Part shown: in pieces, positions 19,261-27,800 of the stretch
Layout: each line of letters begins with the position of its first letter
How positions within the stretch are numbered: position 1 is the first letter of the stretch
DNA from: Nocardia arthritidis
GTDB lineage: Bacteria; Actinomycetota; Actinomycetes; Mycobacteriales; Mycobacteriaceae
Assembly (NCBI RefSeq): GCF_011801145.1
Contig: NZ_CP046172.1
Location: 434,001-498,000 of the forward strand
DNA: 64,000 bases
Reading direction: 5' to 3'
The notes under the pieces: generated by a model
What the model was told of the DNA's origin: nothing
Seen by the model: only the letters and a program-made list of their open reading frames with translations
Databases searched by the model: none
Position numbers and translations under genes: made by a program

Positions 19261-20427
19261 TTGCGTATCAGGCTATGTTGTCGATCATCGACTGCTGTGG
19301 TGGCGGTGGGGGCGTTGATCGCCGCCATGGCGGCTTGCGGTTCGACGGGGAGCGATAGGGCAGGGGCCGCCGATGCTGGACGGGCGGAAGTTGTTGGGGC
19401 GCTTGACCGTTTGGTCGAGGCGGGCCACGTGCACGGCGCCCAGGTCGTCGTTACCGATCACGGCCGGGTCTGGACCGCGACGGCGGGCATGGGCGATATC
19501 GAGCGGGGCATCCCTTTTCCGGACGACGCTCGGGTGCGAATCGGCAGTAATACCAAGACATATGTGGCGACGGTGATGTTGCAGCTGGTGGCCGAGGGCA
19601 AGGTGGAATTGGATGCGCCGGTGGAGCGGTATCTGCCGGGAGTGGTGCACGGGCCGGGGATCGACGACGATCGCATCACGATCCGAAATCTGTTGCAGCA
19701 CACCAGCGGACTGCCGGAATTCGCGGCGGAGTTCGGGGAGACGCCCAAGCCCGGGCAGATCGATATACACACCGACCAAGTACGTTGGGGGAGAGGTGAT
19801 CTGGCCGAGGTGCTACGCAATGTGCTCACCGCGCCTGCCGATTTCGAACCCGGTGCGAAGTGGGCGTATTCCAACACCAACTACCTCGTGGTCGCGATGG
19901 TGATCGAGAAGATCAGCGGTGATTCCGTCGGCGCGGAGATCACCCGCCGCATCATCGAGCCGCTCGGCCTGCGCGACACCTACTATCCGGATCCGGATGA
20001 AACCGATATCCGCGGCCCGCACCCCGCCGGTTATAGCGAAATCGGCGGGGAGCGGGTCGATTACACGAGGCAGAACGTGTCGTGGGCCGGTCCGGCGGGT
20101 GCCATGGTGGCGACGGGCGCGGATCTCAACCGGTTCTTCAGCGCGCTTCTGGACGGGAAACTGTTGCCGCCCGCACAGCTGGCGGAGATGAAACGCACTG
20201 TCCCCATAGGAGATTCGGGATCGCAACTCGGCTACGGGCTCGGTCTCATGCATTGGCGGTTGCCCTGCGGCAAGGACAGTTGGGGCCACGGCGGCGATAT
20301 CGACGGATTCGAGACCCGCGGCGGCGTCGTAAACGGCCGCGCGGTCACCGTGAGCGTCAATCAGGTCCCCGAGTCATCGGCCGACGTTACGAAGGTGGTC
20401 GACGCAGCGCTGTGCGCCGCGAGCTAG
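19261..20427 (+). CDS. Lipoprotein serine hydrolase, D-alanyl-D-alanine carboxypeptidase-like
   Basis: 388 residues from TTG 19261, with AGAAGGGA seven bases upstream. The signal ends ALIAAMAACGS, a plausible lipobox, placing the enzyme on the outer face of the membrane. Catalytic motifs are SNTK, YSNTNY and HGGDIDGF (third box). It resembles Streptomyces R61-type DD-peptidases and beta-lactamase-like esterases. It is divergent from the related but signal-less enzyme at 17243-18775, suggesting duplication followed by relocation of one copy. Confidence 0.9.
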   Translation: MRIRLCCRSSTAVVAVGALIAAMAACGSTGSDRAGAADAGRAEVVGALDRLVEAGHVHGAQVVVTDHGRVWTATAGMGDIERGIPFPDDARVRIGSNTKTYVATVMLQLVAEGKVELDAPVERYLPGVVHGPGIDDDRITIRNLLQHTSGLPEFAAEFGETPKPGQIDIHTDQVRWGRGDLAEVLRNVLTAPADFEPGAKWAYSNTNYLVVAMVIEKISGDSVGAEITRRIIEPLGLRDTYYPDPDETDIRGPHPAGYSEIGGERVDYTRQNVSWAGPAGAMVATGADLNRFFSALLDGKLLPPAQLAEMKRTVPIGDSGSQLGYGLGLMHWRLPCGKDSWGHGGDIDGFETRGGVVNGRAVTVSVNQVPESSADVTKVVDAALCAAS

Positions 20428-20433
20428 AACGCT

Positions 20434-20643
20434 CTATTCGTTCTTGCTGTAGTACACGGTGATCGACGGCCAATTCCCGTCTGCCGTGACCTCGTTGTGC
20501 AGGATGAGGTCGGCCACGGTGACGGGGCCGAGGCCTTCGATCGTGGCTGCGACGGCGCGCAGCAGGGCGGGCACATCGGCTTGGCCCGGGCCCGCCGGGT
20601 TTGCCTGGGAGAAGTGCAGCGCCTGGTAATCGGTGGATGTCAT
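20434..20643 (-). CDS. Small conserved actinobacterial protein, unknown function
   Basis: 69 residues starting MTSTDYQALHFSQANPAG, with GGAGGGA six bases before ATG 20643. The sequence has an alternating pattern, ending PSITVYYSKNE, with no signal peptide or membrane segment. I recognise it as a small family widespread in Actinobacteria but know of no assigned function. It is 21 bp downstream of the secreted-protein gene and probably co-transcribed with it. Confidence 0.75.
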   Translation of the reverse strand: MTSTDYQALHFSQANPAGPGQADVPALLRAVAATIEGLGPVTVADLILHNEVTADGNWPSITVYYSKNE

Positions 20644-20664
20644 GGTCGGTTCCCTCCGGGTCGT

Positions 20665-20940
20665 CTACTTGCGTCCGCGCTTCTGCTTGTTGCGGTCGCC
20701 AGAGTACTTTTCGGCCTGCTTGATCTTCTGCATCGCGCGGTTGTATGCCGCCTGGTCGTACGGGCGTCCGGCGTTCTTGTTGTCGATGGCCGCCTGCTCC
20801 GCGGCCGATAACTGCGCGCCCTGCGGTGCCATCTCGGCCATTACGACGCCCACGGGTGCGGCGCCGGCGACCTGCGCTTCGACCGCGGACCCGATCGAGA
20901 GTGCGGCGAGCACGGTGAATGCGGCGGCGGCGGACTTCAC
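20665..20940 (-). CDS. Small secreted protein with charged C-terminal domain
   Basis: 91 residues. GTG 20940 is preferred because GAGG lies six bases upstream and it yields a classic signal peptide (KSAAAAFTVLAALSIGSAVEA). The mature part has LSAAEQAAIDNKNAGRPYD followed by a Lys/Arg-rich helix QKIKQAEKYSGDRNKQKR. The pattern N-x-G-(R/K)-P-Y-D followed by a basic helix reminds me of C-terminal segments of some polymorphic proteins, but I cannot assign a family. Possibly nucleic-acid or cell-wall binding; unproven. Confidence 0.7.
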   Translation of the reverse strand: MKSAAAAFTVLAALSIGSAVEAQVAGAAPVGVVMAEMAPQGAQLSAAEQAAIDNKNAGRPYDQAAYNRAMQKIKQAEKYSGDRNKQKRGRK

Positions 20941-21082
20941 GGAGTACCTCAATTTTGTTCCCACCCTTCGAGATCAACCGACGCGACATGCGCCCCCGTC
21001 GGAGTGGCGGCATCAGACTCTTTGCGCCACTACAGGATTAGATGCAGCACCCGGCCTGTTGGTTCCATCGAAATATGGGAAG

Positions 21083-21124
21083 AAAAAAGCTCCCGAGCCG
21101 GGCGTCGTTGACCGGCTCGGGAGC
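21083..21124 (-). terminator. Intrinsic terminator of the alpha/beta hydrolase gene
   Basis: A perfect 13-bp stem (GCTCCCGAGCCGG at 21089-21101 and its complement at 21112-21124) is followed on the minus strand by TTTTTTC. It begins 13 bp after the hydrolase stop and is the clearest rho-independent terminator in the window. Its placement also insulates the secreted-protein operon to the left. Confidence 0.92.
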
Positions 21125-21137
21125 GCGCTGGTGTGTT

Positions 21138-22193
21138 CTAGACCGCGGCGGCGCGGTAATCGGTTGCGCTGGTGAGGATTCGGTGCAGCTCGGCGTTGAA
21201 TCGGGCGGCCGCCTCGATATTGCCGAGGTGTCCGGTCGGCCAGACGTGGTAGTTGGCCAGGGTGCCCGCGCGGCGGAGGGCGGCGACGATGGGGCGGTTC
21301 ATGCGCTCGGGCAGTAGGTGGTCGATGGCGCCCGCGATGACGGTGGTCGGGACCGTCAAATTGACTGCGGCATCGCCCAATTCGAGTCCGGCGAGGGCGG
21401 CGGCATACAGGCCGCGGGTGAGCGGACGACAGGACCGGACGACGCCGAGTGCGAAGTCGACCTCCTCGTCGGTGGTGGGCGGGGACATCACGCGCGCCTT
21501 GAAAACCGAACGCACCGGCCAGATATCGGGCAGCGGCACCGGCAGGCTGAGCACCGTCTCGCCGATGAACTGCGGCAACCGCACGGCATTACCGAAAACC
21601 GTTACGGGGCGGTTCGCCACGGTGAGCGGCCGGTTCATCAGCGGGAACAGATCGGTTTCGCGCCGGATATCGCCGGAGGTGGTGTTGAGCAGCACAACCG
21701 CCGACGCACGCGCCGCGACCTGCTCCGGATAGTGAGCGGCCCACGCCTGCAAGGTGATTCCGCCCATGCTGTGGCCGGCCAGCACGGCGCGGCGGCCGCG
21801 CGGTAGGGCGGCGTCGAGGACGGTGGCGAGATCGTCGGCCAGGGTGCTGTCGCTGGGCGGGGCCGTGCCGAGGGAGCTCTCCCCGTGGCCGCGCTGATCG
21901 TAGGCGATGACTCGGTAACGGTCGGCGAAGGCGTTGATCTGCGGATTCCAGTACTCGATGCTGCAGCTCCAGCCGTGGATCAGCACCAGGACCTCGCCGT
22001 CGGCCGGGCCGTACGCGTGGACCCGCAGCCGGGCCCCATCGACCGTGGTAACCGGGATGACCTCGGGCGGCATGGTGGGAGAGTTCAACGCCGCGGTCCG
22101 GAGGGTGCGAGTCCGTAGTCGGGCCCGGTAGGCGGCGGTCAGGGGCTCGGAGTCGCGCACCCCCGCCAAAGTCTGCATCGACTTCACCAGCAT
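21138..22193 (-). CDS. Alpha/beta hydrolase
   Basis: 351 residues. The oxyanion-region VLIHGWSCSIEYW, the strand YDQRGHGES, the nucleophile elbow AGHSMGG (Ser at about 142) and a C-terminal HLGNIEAA histidine give the usual Ser-Asp-His triad. No signal peptide. The substrate is probably a small ester, lactone or epoxide-like compound and cannot be specified. AAAGGAG sits eight bases before ATG 22193, which decides the start over GTG 22202. Its promoter contains an elaborate palindrome. Confidence 0.9.
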   Translation of the reverse strand: MLVKSMQTLAGVRDSEPLTAAYRARLRTRTLRTAALNSPTMPPEVIPVTTVDGARLRVHAYGPADGEVLVLIHGWSCSIEYWNPQINAFADRYRVIAYDQRGHGESSLGTAPPSDSTLADDLATVLDAALPRGRRAVLAGHSMGGITLQAWAAHYPEQVAARASAVVLLNTTSGDIRRETDLFPLMNRPLTVANRPVTVFGNAVRLPQFIGETVLSLPVPLPDIWPVRSVFKARVMSPPTTDEEVDFALGVVRSCRPLTRGLYAAALAGLELGDAAVNLTVPTTVIAGAIDHLLPERMNRPIVAALRRAGTLANYHVWPTGHLGNIEAAARFNAELHRILTSATDYRAAAV

Positions 22194-22230
22194 TTCGAGC
22201 ACTCCTTTGTGTCAGCCGCCACACTACCGT

Positions 22231-22256
22231 GCAAGCAAGATGCTTGCTAGTGCAAG
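22231..22256. promoter_or_regulatory. Overlapping palindromes, likely TetR-type operator
   Basis: AGCAAG-ATG-CTTGCT (22234-22248) overlaps CTTGC-TAGT-GCAAG (22243-22256), with a further GCAAG half-site at 22231. Alternating GCAAG/CTTGC half-sites 38-63 bp upstream of the hydrolase start look like a TetR-family dimer-of-dimers operator. No regulator gene is adjacent. Confidence 0.55.
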
Positions 22257-22377
22257 CGCCGATGGCGGCAATCCTGGCTCGTTGGGTTGATACCCGATCG
22301 GACCGCCGGACAATCCGCCCGACAACGTGAAAAACGTTCAGGGCGTGGGAAATGCGACTGACCTCGCGGAATTGTGA

Positions 22378-22677
22378 TTAAGCTGTGACGTGTTTCACCG
22401 CTGTCGGCAGTAATGCCGTGATGGCATCGGGCAGGACCAGACAGACCTGATCGTCCGGATGGAAGTCACCGGGGATATCGCGCCGGTTGGGTGCTTGCAC
22501 GAATACGACCATCGAGGAGCCGTCACCCGGATCGAATTCCACCGCGACCATATCGGGCGCCCGCTCGTCGAGCGCCTGGTCCGCGGGTGTGTGCCAGTGG
22601 CCCACCTGCCCGAATTCGAGCCTGCGGTGCGCGGGGAACCCGAATCCGTCGAATCGGGCCGAACCGGCGGCGTCCAC
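22378..22677 (-). CDS. Hypothetical protein
   Basis: 99 residues, codon usage like its neighbours. It contains GHWHTPADQALDERAPD and MVAVEFDPGDGSSMVVFVQ, then a leucine-rich end; no signal peptide, membrane segment or recognised domain. GTG 22677 has no ribosome-binding site, but a -10-like TAGAAT ends eight bases upstream, so the message is probably leaderless. It is divergent from the DUF2752 gene. Confidence 0.6.
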   Translation of the reverse strand: MDAAGSARFDGFGFPAHRRLEFGQVGHWHTPADQALDERAPDMVAVEFDPGDGSSMVVFVQAPNRRDIPGDFHPDDQVCLVLPDAITALLPTAVKHVTA

Positions 22678-22685
22678 GCTCAGAA

Positions 22686-22691
22686 ATTCTA
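22686..22691 (-). promoter_or_regulatory. Candidate -10 element of a leaderless transcript
   Basis: TAGAAT on the minus strand lies eight bases before GTG 22677, a spacing that would start the RNA at or next to the start codon. The -35 region is not recognisable. Leaderless messages are common in mycobacteria and relatives. Confidence 0.4.
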
Positions 22692-22785
22692 CTCTACCTG
22701 CGGAAACTCCGGTGTTTTAGATCATTTGCCGCGGTTGGATCGCCGGACACCGCTGGCGGTCGCGAACCCGCCGCGGTTACCGTTG

Positions 22786-23229
22786 ATGCTTGTGGAGAGC
22801 ACACACCTGGTATCCGAGGCGCACGGGGCACGTTGGCGCACAAGGGGAGTGCCGCTGCTGGTGGCCGGGGCAGGCATCGGAGCGCTGGTGCTGCTGCATC
22901 TGCGCGATCCACACCAGGAGGGTTCCTACGGTGAATGCCCGGTCTACGCGCTGACCGGCTGGTACTGCCCCGGCTGCGGTGGCCTGCGGGCCGTGCACAA
23001 CCTCACCGACGGCCACCTGATCGACGCGATCCACAGCAATATTCTCGCGCTGCCGCTGGTCATGGCCTTCCTGGTGTGGGTGACCGATTGGACGGTACGT
23101 GCCTGGCGCGGACAGTCGATGCGCCTGCCATCGATCGGCATCCGCACGGCGGGGGTGTTCTTCGCGCTGTTGGCGGTGTATTCGGTGCTGCGCAATACGC
23201 CGTGGGGGACCTGGCTCACTCCGGTTTAG
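22786..23229 (+). CDS. DUF2752 family membrane protein
   Basis: 147 residues with three hydrophobic segments (GVPLLVAGAGIGALVLLHL, ILALPLVMAFLVWVTDW, GVFFALLAVYSVL). The family hallmark CPVYALTGWYCPGCGGLRAVH is present, with the paired cysteines and a His on the outer face. Function unknown. ATG 22786 and GTG 22792 are both possible starts, and neither has a clear ribosome-binding site. A 40-residue membrane protein follows after 10 bp. Confidence 0.88.
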   Translation: MLVESTHLVSEAHGARWRTRGVPLLVAGAGIGALVLLHLRDPHQEGSYGECPVYALTGWYCPGCGGLRAVHNLTDGHLIDAIHSNILALPLVMAFLVWVTDWTVRAWRGQSMRLPSIGIRTAGVFFALLAVYSVLRNTPWGTWLTPV

Positions 23230-23239
23230 GAGGCTCCGC

Positions 23240-23362
23240 GTGAATTCCACTGTCTGGCAGGTCTTCTCGATCGTCTTGGTGCTCGGCGCGCTGATCACGA
23301 TCATCCCGCTGGCCCGGCAGGTGTTCCGGCGGCACGACGATTCGGATGGGCGGCATGACTGA
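23240..23362 (+). CDS. Short single-span membrane protein
   Basis: 40 residues: one membrane helix (VWQVFSIVLVLGALITIIPLA) and a basic-acidic tail RQVFRRHDDSDGRHD. The ribosome-binding site AGGAGG is seven bases before GTG 23240, the best in the neighbourhood, so it is likely translated. It overlaps the next gene by eight bases and forms an operon with the DUF2752 gene. Confidence 0.7.
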   Translation: MNSTVWQVFSIVLVLGALITIIPLARQVFRRHDDSDGRHD

Positions 23363-23543
23363 TTCGCTGAAAGACCGGGTGCGCGCCAAGCTGCTGCGCC
23401 AACTCGCCGAAGACGGACCCGTCGATCCCGAACAGGAGGACACCCGGCAACTCGCGGTGGCCACCGACCTCGACGCGCTCGACAGCGTCGCCGACGACGA
23501 TCCGCTGATCGAGGAGTTGGCCGTGCGCTACCTGGTGTCCTGA
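23355..23543 (+). CDS. Small acidic hypothetical protein
   Basis: 62 residues from ATG 23355 (alternative ATG 23346). It starts MTDSLKDRVRAKLLRQL and is strongly acidic afterwards (EDGPVDPEQEDTRQ, SVADDDPLIEEL). No domain recognised. Overlap with the preceding small membrane protein gene implies translational coupling. It is convergent with the M1 peptidase gene, five bases away. Confidence 0.6.
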   Translation: MTDSLKDRVRAKLLRQLAEDGPVDPEQEDTRQLAVATDLDALDSVADDDPLIEELAVRYLVS

Positions 23544-23548
23544 CCGGG

Positions 23549-24898
23549 TCAGCGCGAACTTGCCTGCCCGCCGGACGGCGGTAACTGCGGCAGCCCGGCG
23601 CCGTTCAGCCAGTCGTCCCACAGCGGGCGCAGCGGCGTCGCGCTGTAGTGGCTCGCGAGATCGGTGAACTCCTCGGTGCTCACCGAACTGTGCCGGTAGC
23701 GAATCGTCCACTCGCGCAACAGATCGAAGAACGCGGTGTCGCCGAGTTCCAGGCGCAGCGTGTGCAGGGTGAGCGCGCCGCGCTTGTAGACCCGGTCGTC
23801 GAACATGTGCTGCGGCCCCGGATCGCCGATGACGATGTCCTGCGGCTGCCGGGACAGGTTGTGCCTGGCCGCGCGGGCCAATTGGTCGGCGGTGGGCCCG
23901 CCCGCCGCCTCCGACCAGATCCATTCCGCGTAACAGGCGAAACCCTCGTGCAGCCAGATATCGCGCCATTGCCGGATGGTCAGGCTGTTGCCGAACCACT
24001 GGTGCGCCAGCTCGTGCGCGACCAGTCGCTCGGCGCCACGGCGGCCGTCGCAGTGGTTGGCGCCGAATATCGAAATGCCTTGGGCCTCAATGGGAATTTC
24101 CAGATCGTCATCGGTGACCACCACGGTGTAGCCGGCGAACGGGTATGGGCCGAAGAATTCGGTGAAGATCTCCATCATCCGCGGCTGCCTGGCGAAATCA
24201 TGATCGAAATCGGCGCGCAGCCGGGCCGGGACGACGGCCTGCATCGGAACCGGAGTGTGTACCGAGCCGATGCGGTGCTTGCGGTAGTAGCCGATCTGAA
24301 TGGTGGCCAGGTAGCTCGACATCGGTTCGGGCTGTTCGTAGACCCAGGTGGTCTGGCTGGCCTTGGTCTGCTTGCCGACCAGGGTGCCGTTGGCCAGCGC
24401 GTAGTACGGCGAGTCGGTGGTGATCGAAATCCGGTAGCTGGCTTTGGAACTCGGATGGTCGTCGCAGGGGAACCAGGAGGCCGCGCCGTTGGGCTGGCTG
24501 GCCACCAGTGCGCCCTCGGTGAGTTCCTCCCAGCCGACCTCGCCCCACGGGCCGCGCACCGGTTTGGGCGTGCCCGCGTACTGGACGGTGAGCACGAGCG
24601 CCCCGCCCGCCGGAACGCGCTGCTGCGGCGTGATCACCAGTTTGCCGTGCTGGTGAACGTATTTCGCGGCCTTGGCACCGTTGACGAACACCTTGGTCAC
24701 GTTCAGCGACTGGGATAGATCGAGGGCGTAGCGCGGCCGGACAGCGGTGGTGACCGCGGTGATGGTGGCCTTGCCGGACAACCGATTGCTGGACACCCGG
24801 TAGCCGAGTTCGAGCTCGTAGCGGGAGACGCGGTAGCCGCGGTTGCCGTTCTGCGGAAGGTATTCGTCGATCGGCGGCTCGTAGAACTTGTCCGTCAT
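23549..24898 (-). CDS. M1 family zinc metallopeptidase
   Basis: 449 residues, shorter than aminopeptidase N because it has only the N-terminal beta domain and the catalytic domain. The zinc site is HELAHQWFG (His295, Glu296, His299) with the third ligand in WLHEGFACYAEW; the substrate-binding motif is probably IEAQGISIFG in place of GAMEN. No signal peptide. The start ATG overlaps the stop of the upstream synthetase (TGATG), so translation is coupled. In Streptomyces albulus an M1-type peptidase degrades the epsilon-poly-lysine made by the Pls synthetase, which suggests a similar product-trimming or self-protection role here (inference). Confidence 0.92.
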   Translation of the reverse strand: MTDKFYEPPIDEYLPQNGNRGYRVSRYELELGYRVSSNRLSGKATITAVTTAVRPRYALDLSQSLNVTKVFVNGAKAAKYVHQHGKLVITPQQRVPAGGALVLTVQYAGTPKPVRGPWGEVGWEELTEGALVASQPNGAASWFPCDDHPSSKASYRISITTDSPYYALANGTLVGKQTKASQTTWVYEQPEPMSSYLATIQIGYYRKHRIGSVHTPVPMQAVVPARLRADFDHDFARQPRMMEIFTEFFGPYPFAGYTVVVTDDDLEIPIEAQGISIFGANHCDGRRGAERLVAHELAHQWFGNSLTIRQWRDIWLHEGFACYAEWIWSEAAGGPTADQLARAARHNLSRQPQDIVIGDPGPQHMFDDRVYKRGALTLHTLRLELGDTAFFDLLREWTIRYRHSSVSTEEFTDLASHYSATPLRPLWDDWLNGAGLPQLPPSGGQASSR

Positions 24899-27800
24899 CA
24901 AGCCGCCGATCCCGGACCCGTCGGGAACCAGGGCGCGATCGGGTTGCCCCACCAGCGGGTGGACGGGGGCACCGAATCGCCGCGCATGACGAGTGAGGCC
25001 GGGCCGATGGTGGCGCCCGCGCCGATACCGGCGGCGGGCAGCGCGACGCAGTGCGGCCCGAGGGTGGCGCCCGGGCCGAGGGTGACGGTGTCCATGGCCA
25101 TGATGCGGTCGTGGAACAGATGGGTCTGCACCACACAGCCGCGTTCAACGGTCGCGCCGTCGCCGAGTGTCACCAGGTCCGCCTCCGGTAGCCAGTAGGA
25201 CTCGCACCATACCCCGCGGCCGATCTTGGCGCCGAGTCCGCGCAGCCACAGGTTGAGCAGCGGGGTGCCGGTCGCGGCCCGCGCGAACCACGGTGCGGCA
25301 ACGGTTTCCACGAAGGTGTCGGCAACCTCGTTGCGCCACACGAAGGAACTCCACAGCGGATGTTCCTCGGCGCCGATCCGCCCGACCAGCAACCATTTCG
25401 CGAGTACCGAACTCGCGCCGGCGAGCGCTCCCGCGACCATCAGGACGAGCCCGGACAGCAATCCGGCGGTGAGATAGCCGAATTCGTGTGCGAGCGCGGC
25501 GAGCGCGAAAAGCATGCCGAGCCCGATGGCGAAGGTCACCAGCACCGGGATCAACCGGCAGGTCTCCACGATGCCGCGCGCCACCCGCAGTCGCGGCGGT
25601 GGGTCGAAAGTTCTTGCCACATCCGCGGTTTCCGAGGCGCGACGCAGTTTGACCGGCGGGCTGCCGAGCCAGGACGATCCGGCCTTGGCCTTCGACGGCG
25701 CCGCCGAAAGCACCGCGACCAGACCGTTTTTCGGCACCCGGCGCCCGGGTGCGGTCATACCGGAATTGCCGAGGAATGCGCGCTTGCCGACCTTCGCCTC
25801 GCCGATTCGCAGCCAACCGCCGCCGAGTTCGTAACTGGCGATCATGGTGTCGTCGGCGAGGAACGCGCCGTCGGCCACGACGGTGAATTTCGGCAGCAGC
25901 AGCACGGTGGATGCCTCGACGCTCTTGCCGATCTTCGCGCCGAGCAGCCGCAGCCACAGCGGGGTGAGCAGGCTGGCGTAGAGCGGGAAAAGGAAGGTGC
26001 GCGCGGAATCCAGCAGCCGCTCGGTGGACCAGGCCTGCCAGCCGATCCGGCTGCGCACCGGGTGGTAGCCCTCGCGCAGTCCGATGCTGAACAAGCGCAC
26101 CGCGATGATGGTGGCCGCCGCGTATACGCCGAGGCTGAGCAGCGTCGCCACCGGCAGCATGGCGAAGGCGCGGCCGAGTCCGCCCGCGAGCGTTCGGGTG
26201 TCGCGGATGAACCAGGCGAGGAAGGCGCCGCCCGCGCCGAGCCCGAGGATGGGCATGGCGGCCAGCGCCATCGAGGTGATGCCGAAGATCAGCACCCAGT
26301 GCGCCGCCCGTGCCGGGGTTTCGTCGGGCCAACGGTGCTGTGCCCTACCGGTTTTGACGGCCGGTGAGCCGGCCCACTCCTGCTCCGGTTTGATCCGGCC
26401 GGAAACCGATGAGCCGGGCGCGATTTCGGCGTTCTTGCCGATTTTGGTGCCGGGCAACAGGATCGAGCGTGCGCCGATGACCGCGCCGGGACCGATGCTG
26501 ATCCGGCCGAGATGTACCAGGTCGCCATCGATCCAGTAGCCGGACAGGTCGACCTCGGGTTCCACGCTGCAGCCGTCGCCGAGTTCCAGCATGCCGGTGA
26601 CCGGCGGCAGGGTGTGCAGGTCGACACCCTTGCCGACCTTGGCGCCGAGCGCCCGCGCGAACGGCACCATCCACGGTGCGCCGGAAAGGTTTTCGGCGCC
26701 GCTGGCCTCGGATAGCCGGACGGCCGCCCATAGGCGCAGATGCACCGGACCGCCGCGCGGATACGTGCCCGGCTCGACGCCGTGCAGCAGCAGTCGCGAG
26801 CCCGCGACGCAGATCGCCATCCGTCCGGGCGGCGAGATGAACAGCGCGAAGGCGAGCAGCGTCCACCACCAGGACAAGTTCGGCAGCCAGGACAGCGCCC
26901 CCGACCAGTGCGCGATATTGCCGACGATGGCGAGCCAGGTCAGCCACTGCAGGCCGGTGAGGGTGGCCAACGGGATACCGGCCAGCACCTGAACGAGCTG
27001 TGCGCGCAACGGAGTCGGCTCGACGACCCGCTCGGTGACGACGAATGCGGGCTCGCTGTCCTCCAGCAGTTCCACCAGCGCGCCGAGCCGCGGATGGTCG
27101 TACACGTCGGCGACGGCGATCTGTGGATAGCGTTCGCGCAGCGCGGTGACCAATTGGGCGGCGGCGAGCGAACCGCCGCCGAGATCGAAGAAATCCACGT
27201 CGAGGCCGGTGATTTCGGCGCCGAGGATGGCGTCCCACTGGTCGGCGACCCAGCGGGCCGTGCCGGTGAGGTCGGAGTCGTCGGCGTCGGTGTCGGTGGG
27301 CAGCGGCCAGGGCAGCGCATTGCGGTCGACCTTGCCCGAGATGCGGGTCGGCAGTTCGGGAACCACTGCGAGCCTCGGCACCAACGGTGCCGGAAGTTGT
27401 TCGGCGAGTTGGGCTCTGGCCTTCTTCAGGTCGAAATCGGGGCCCGCGCCGGTGAGATAGCCGACCAGGATCTTGTTGCCCGCCTTGGTGGTCCGGATCG
27501 CCGCGGCCGCGCCGGTGACACCGGGCAGCAGCTGCAGCGCGTTATCGATCTCGCCCAGTTCGATGCGCCTGCCACCGATTTTGATCTGATCGTCGGCGCG
27601 GCCGAGGAAGACCAGACCGGCCCGCTCGTTGCGGACCAGATCGCCGCTGCGGTACGCCCGCTCCCAGCCGAGCGACGGTAGCGGGGCGTACTTTTCGGCA
27701 TCCTTGTCCGGGTCGAGGTAGCGGGCCAGGCCTGCGCCGCCGATCACCAACTCCCCGGATGAGCCCTCCGCCACCGGATTTCCGGCCTGATCGATGACCG

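Noticed and set aside
25360..26367. A 335-codon rightward frame within the synthetase gene
   Set aside because: Antisense shadow; the leftward frame continues unbroken through recognisable hexapeptide-repeat domains.
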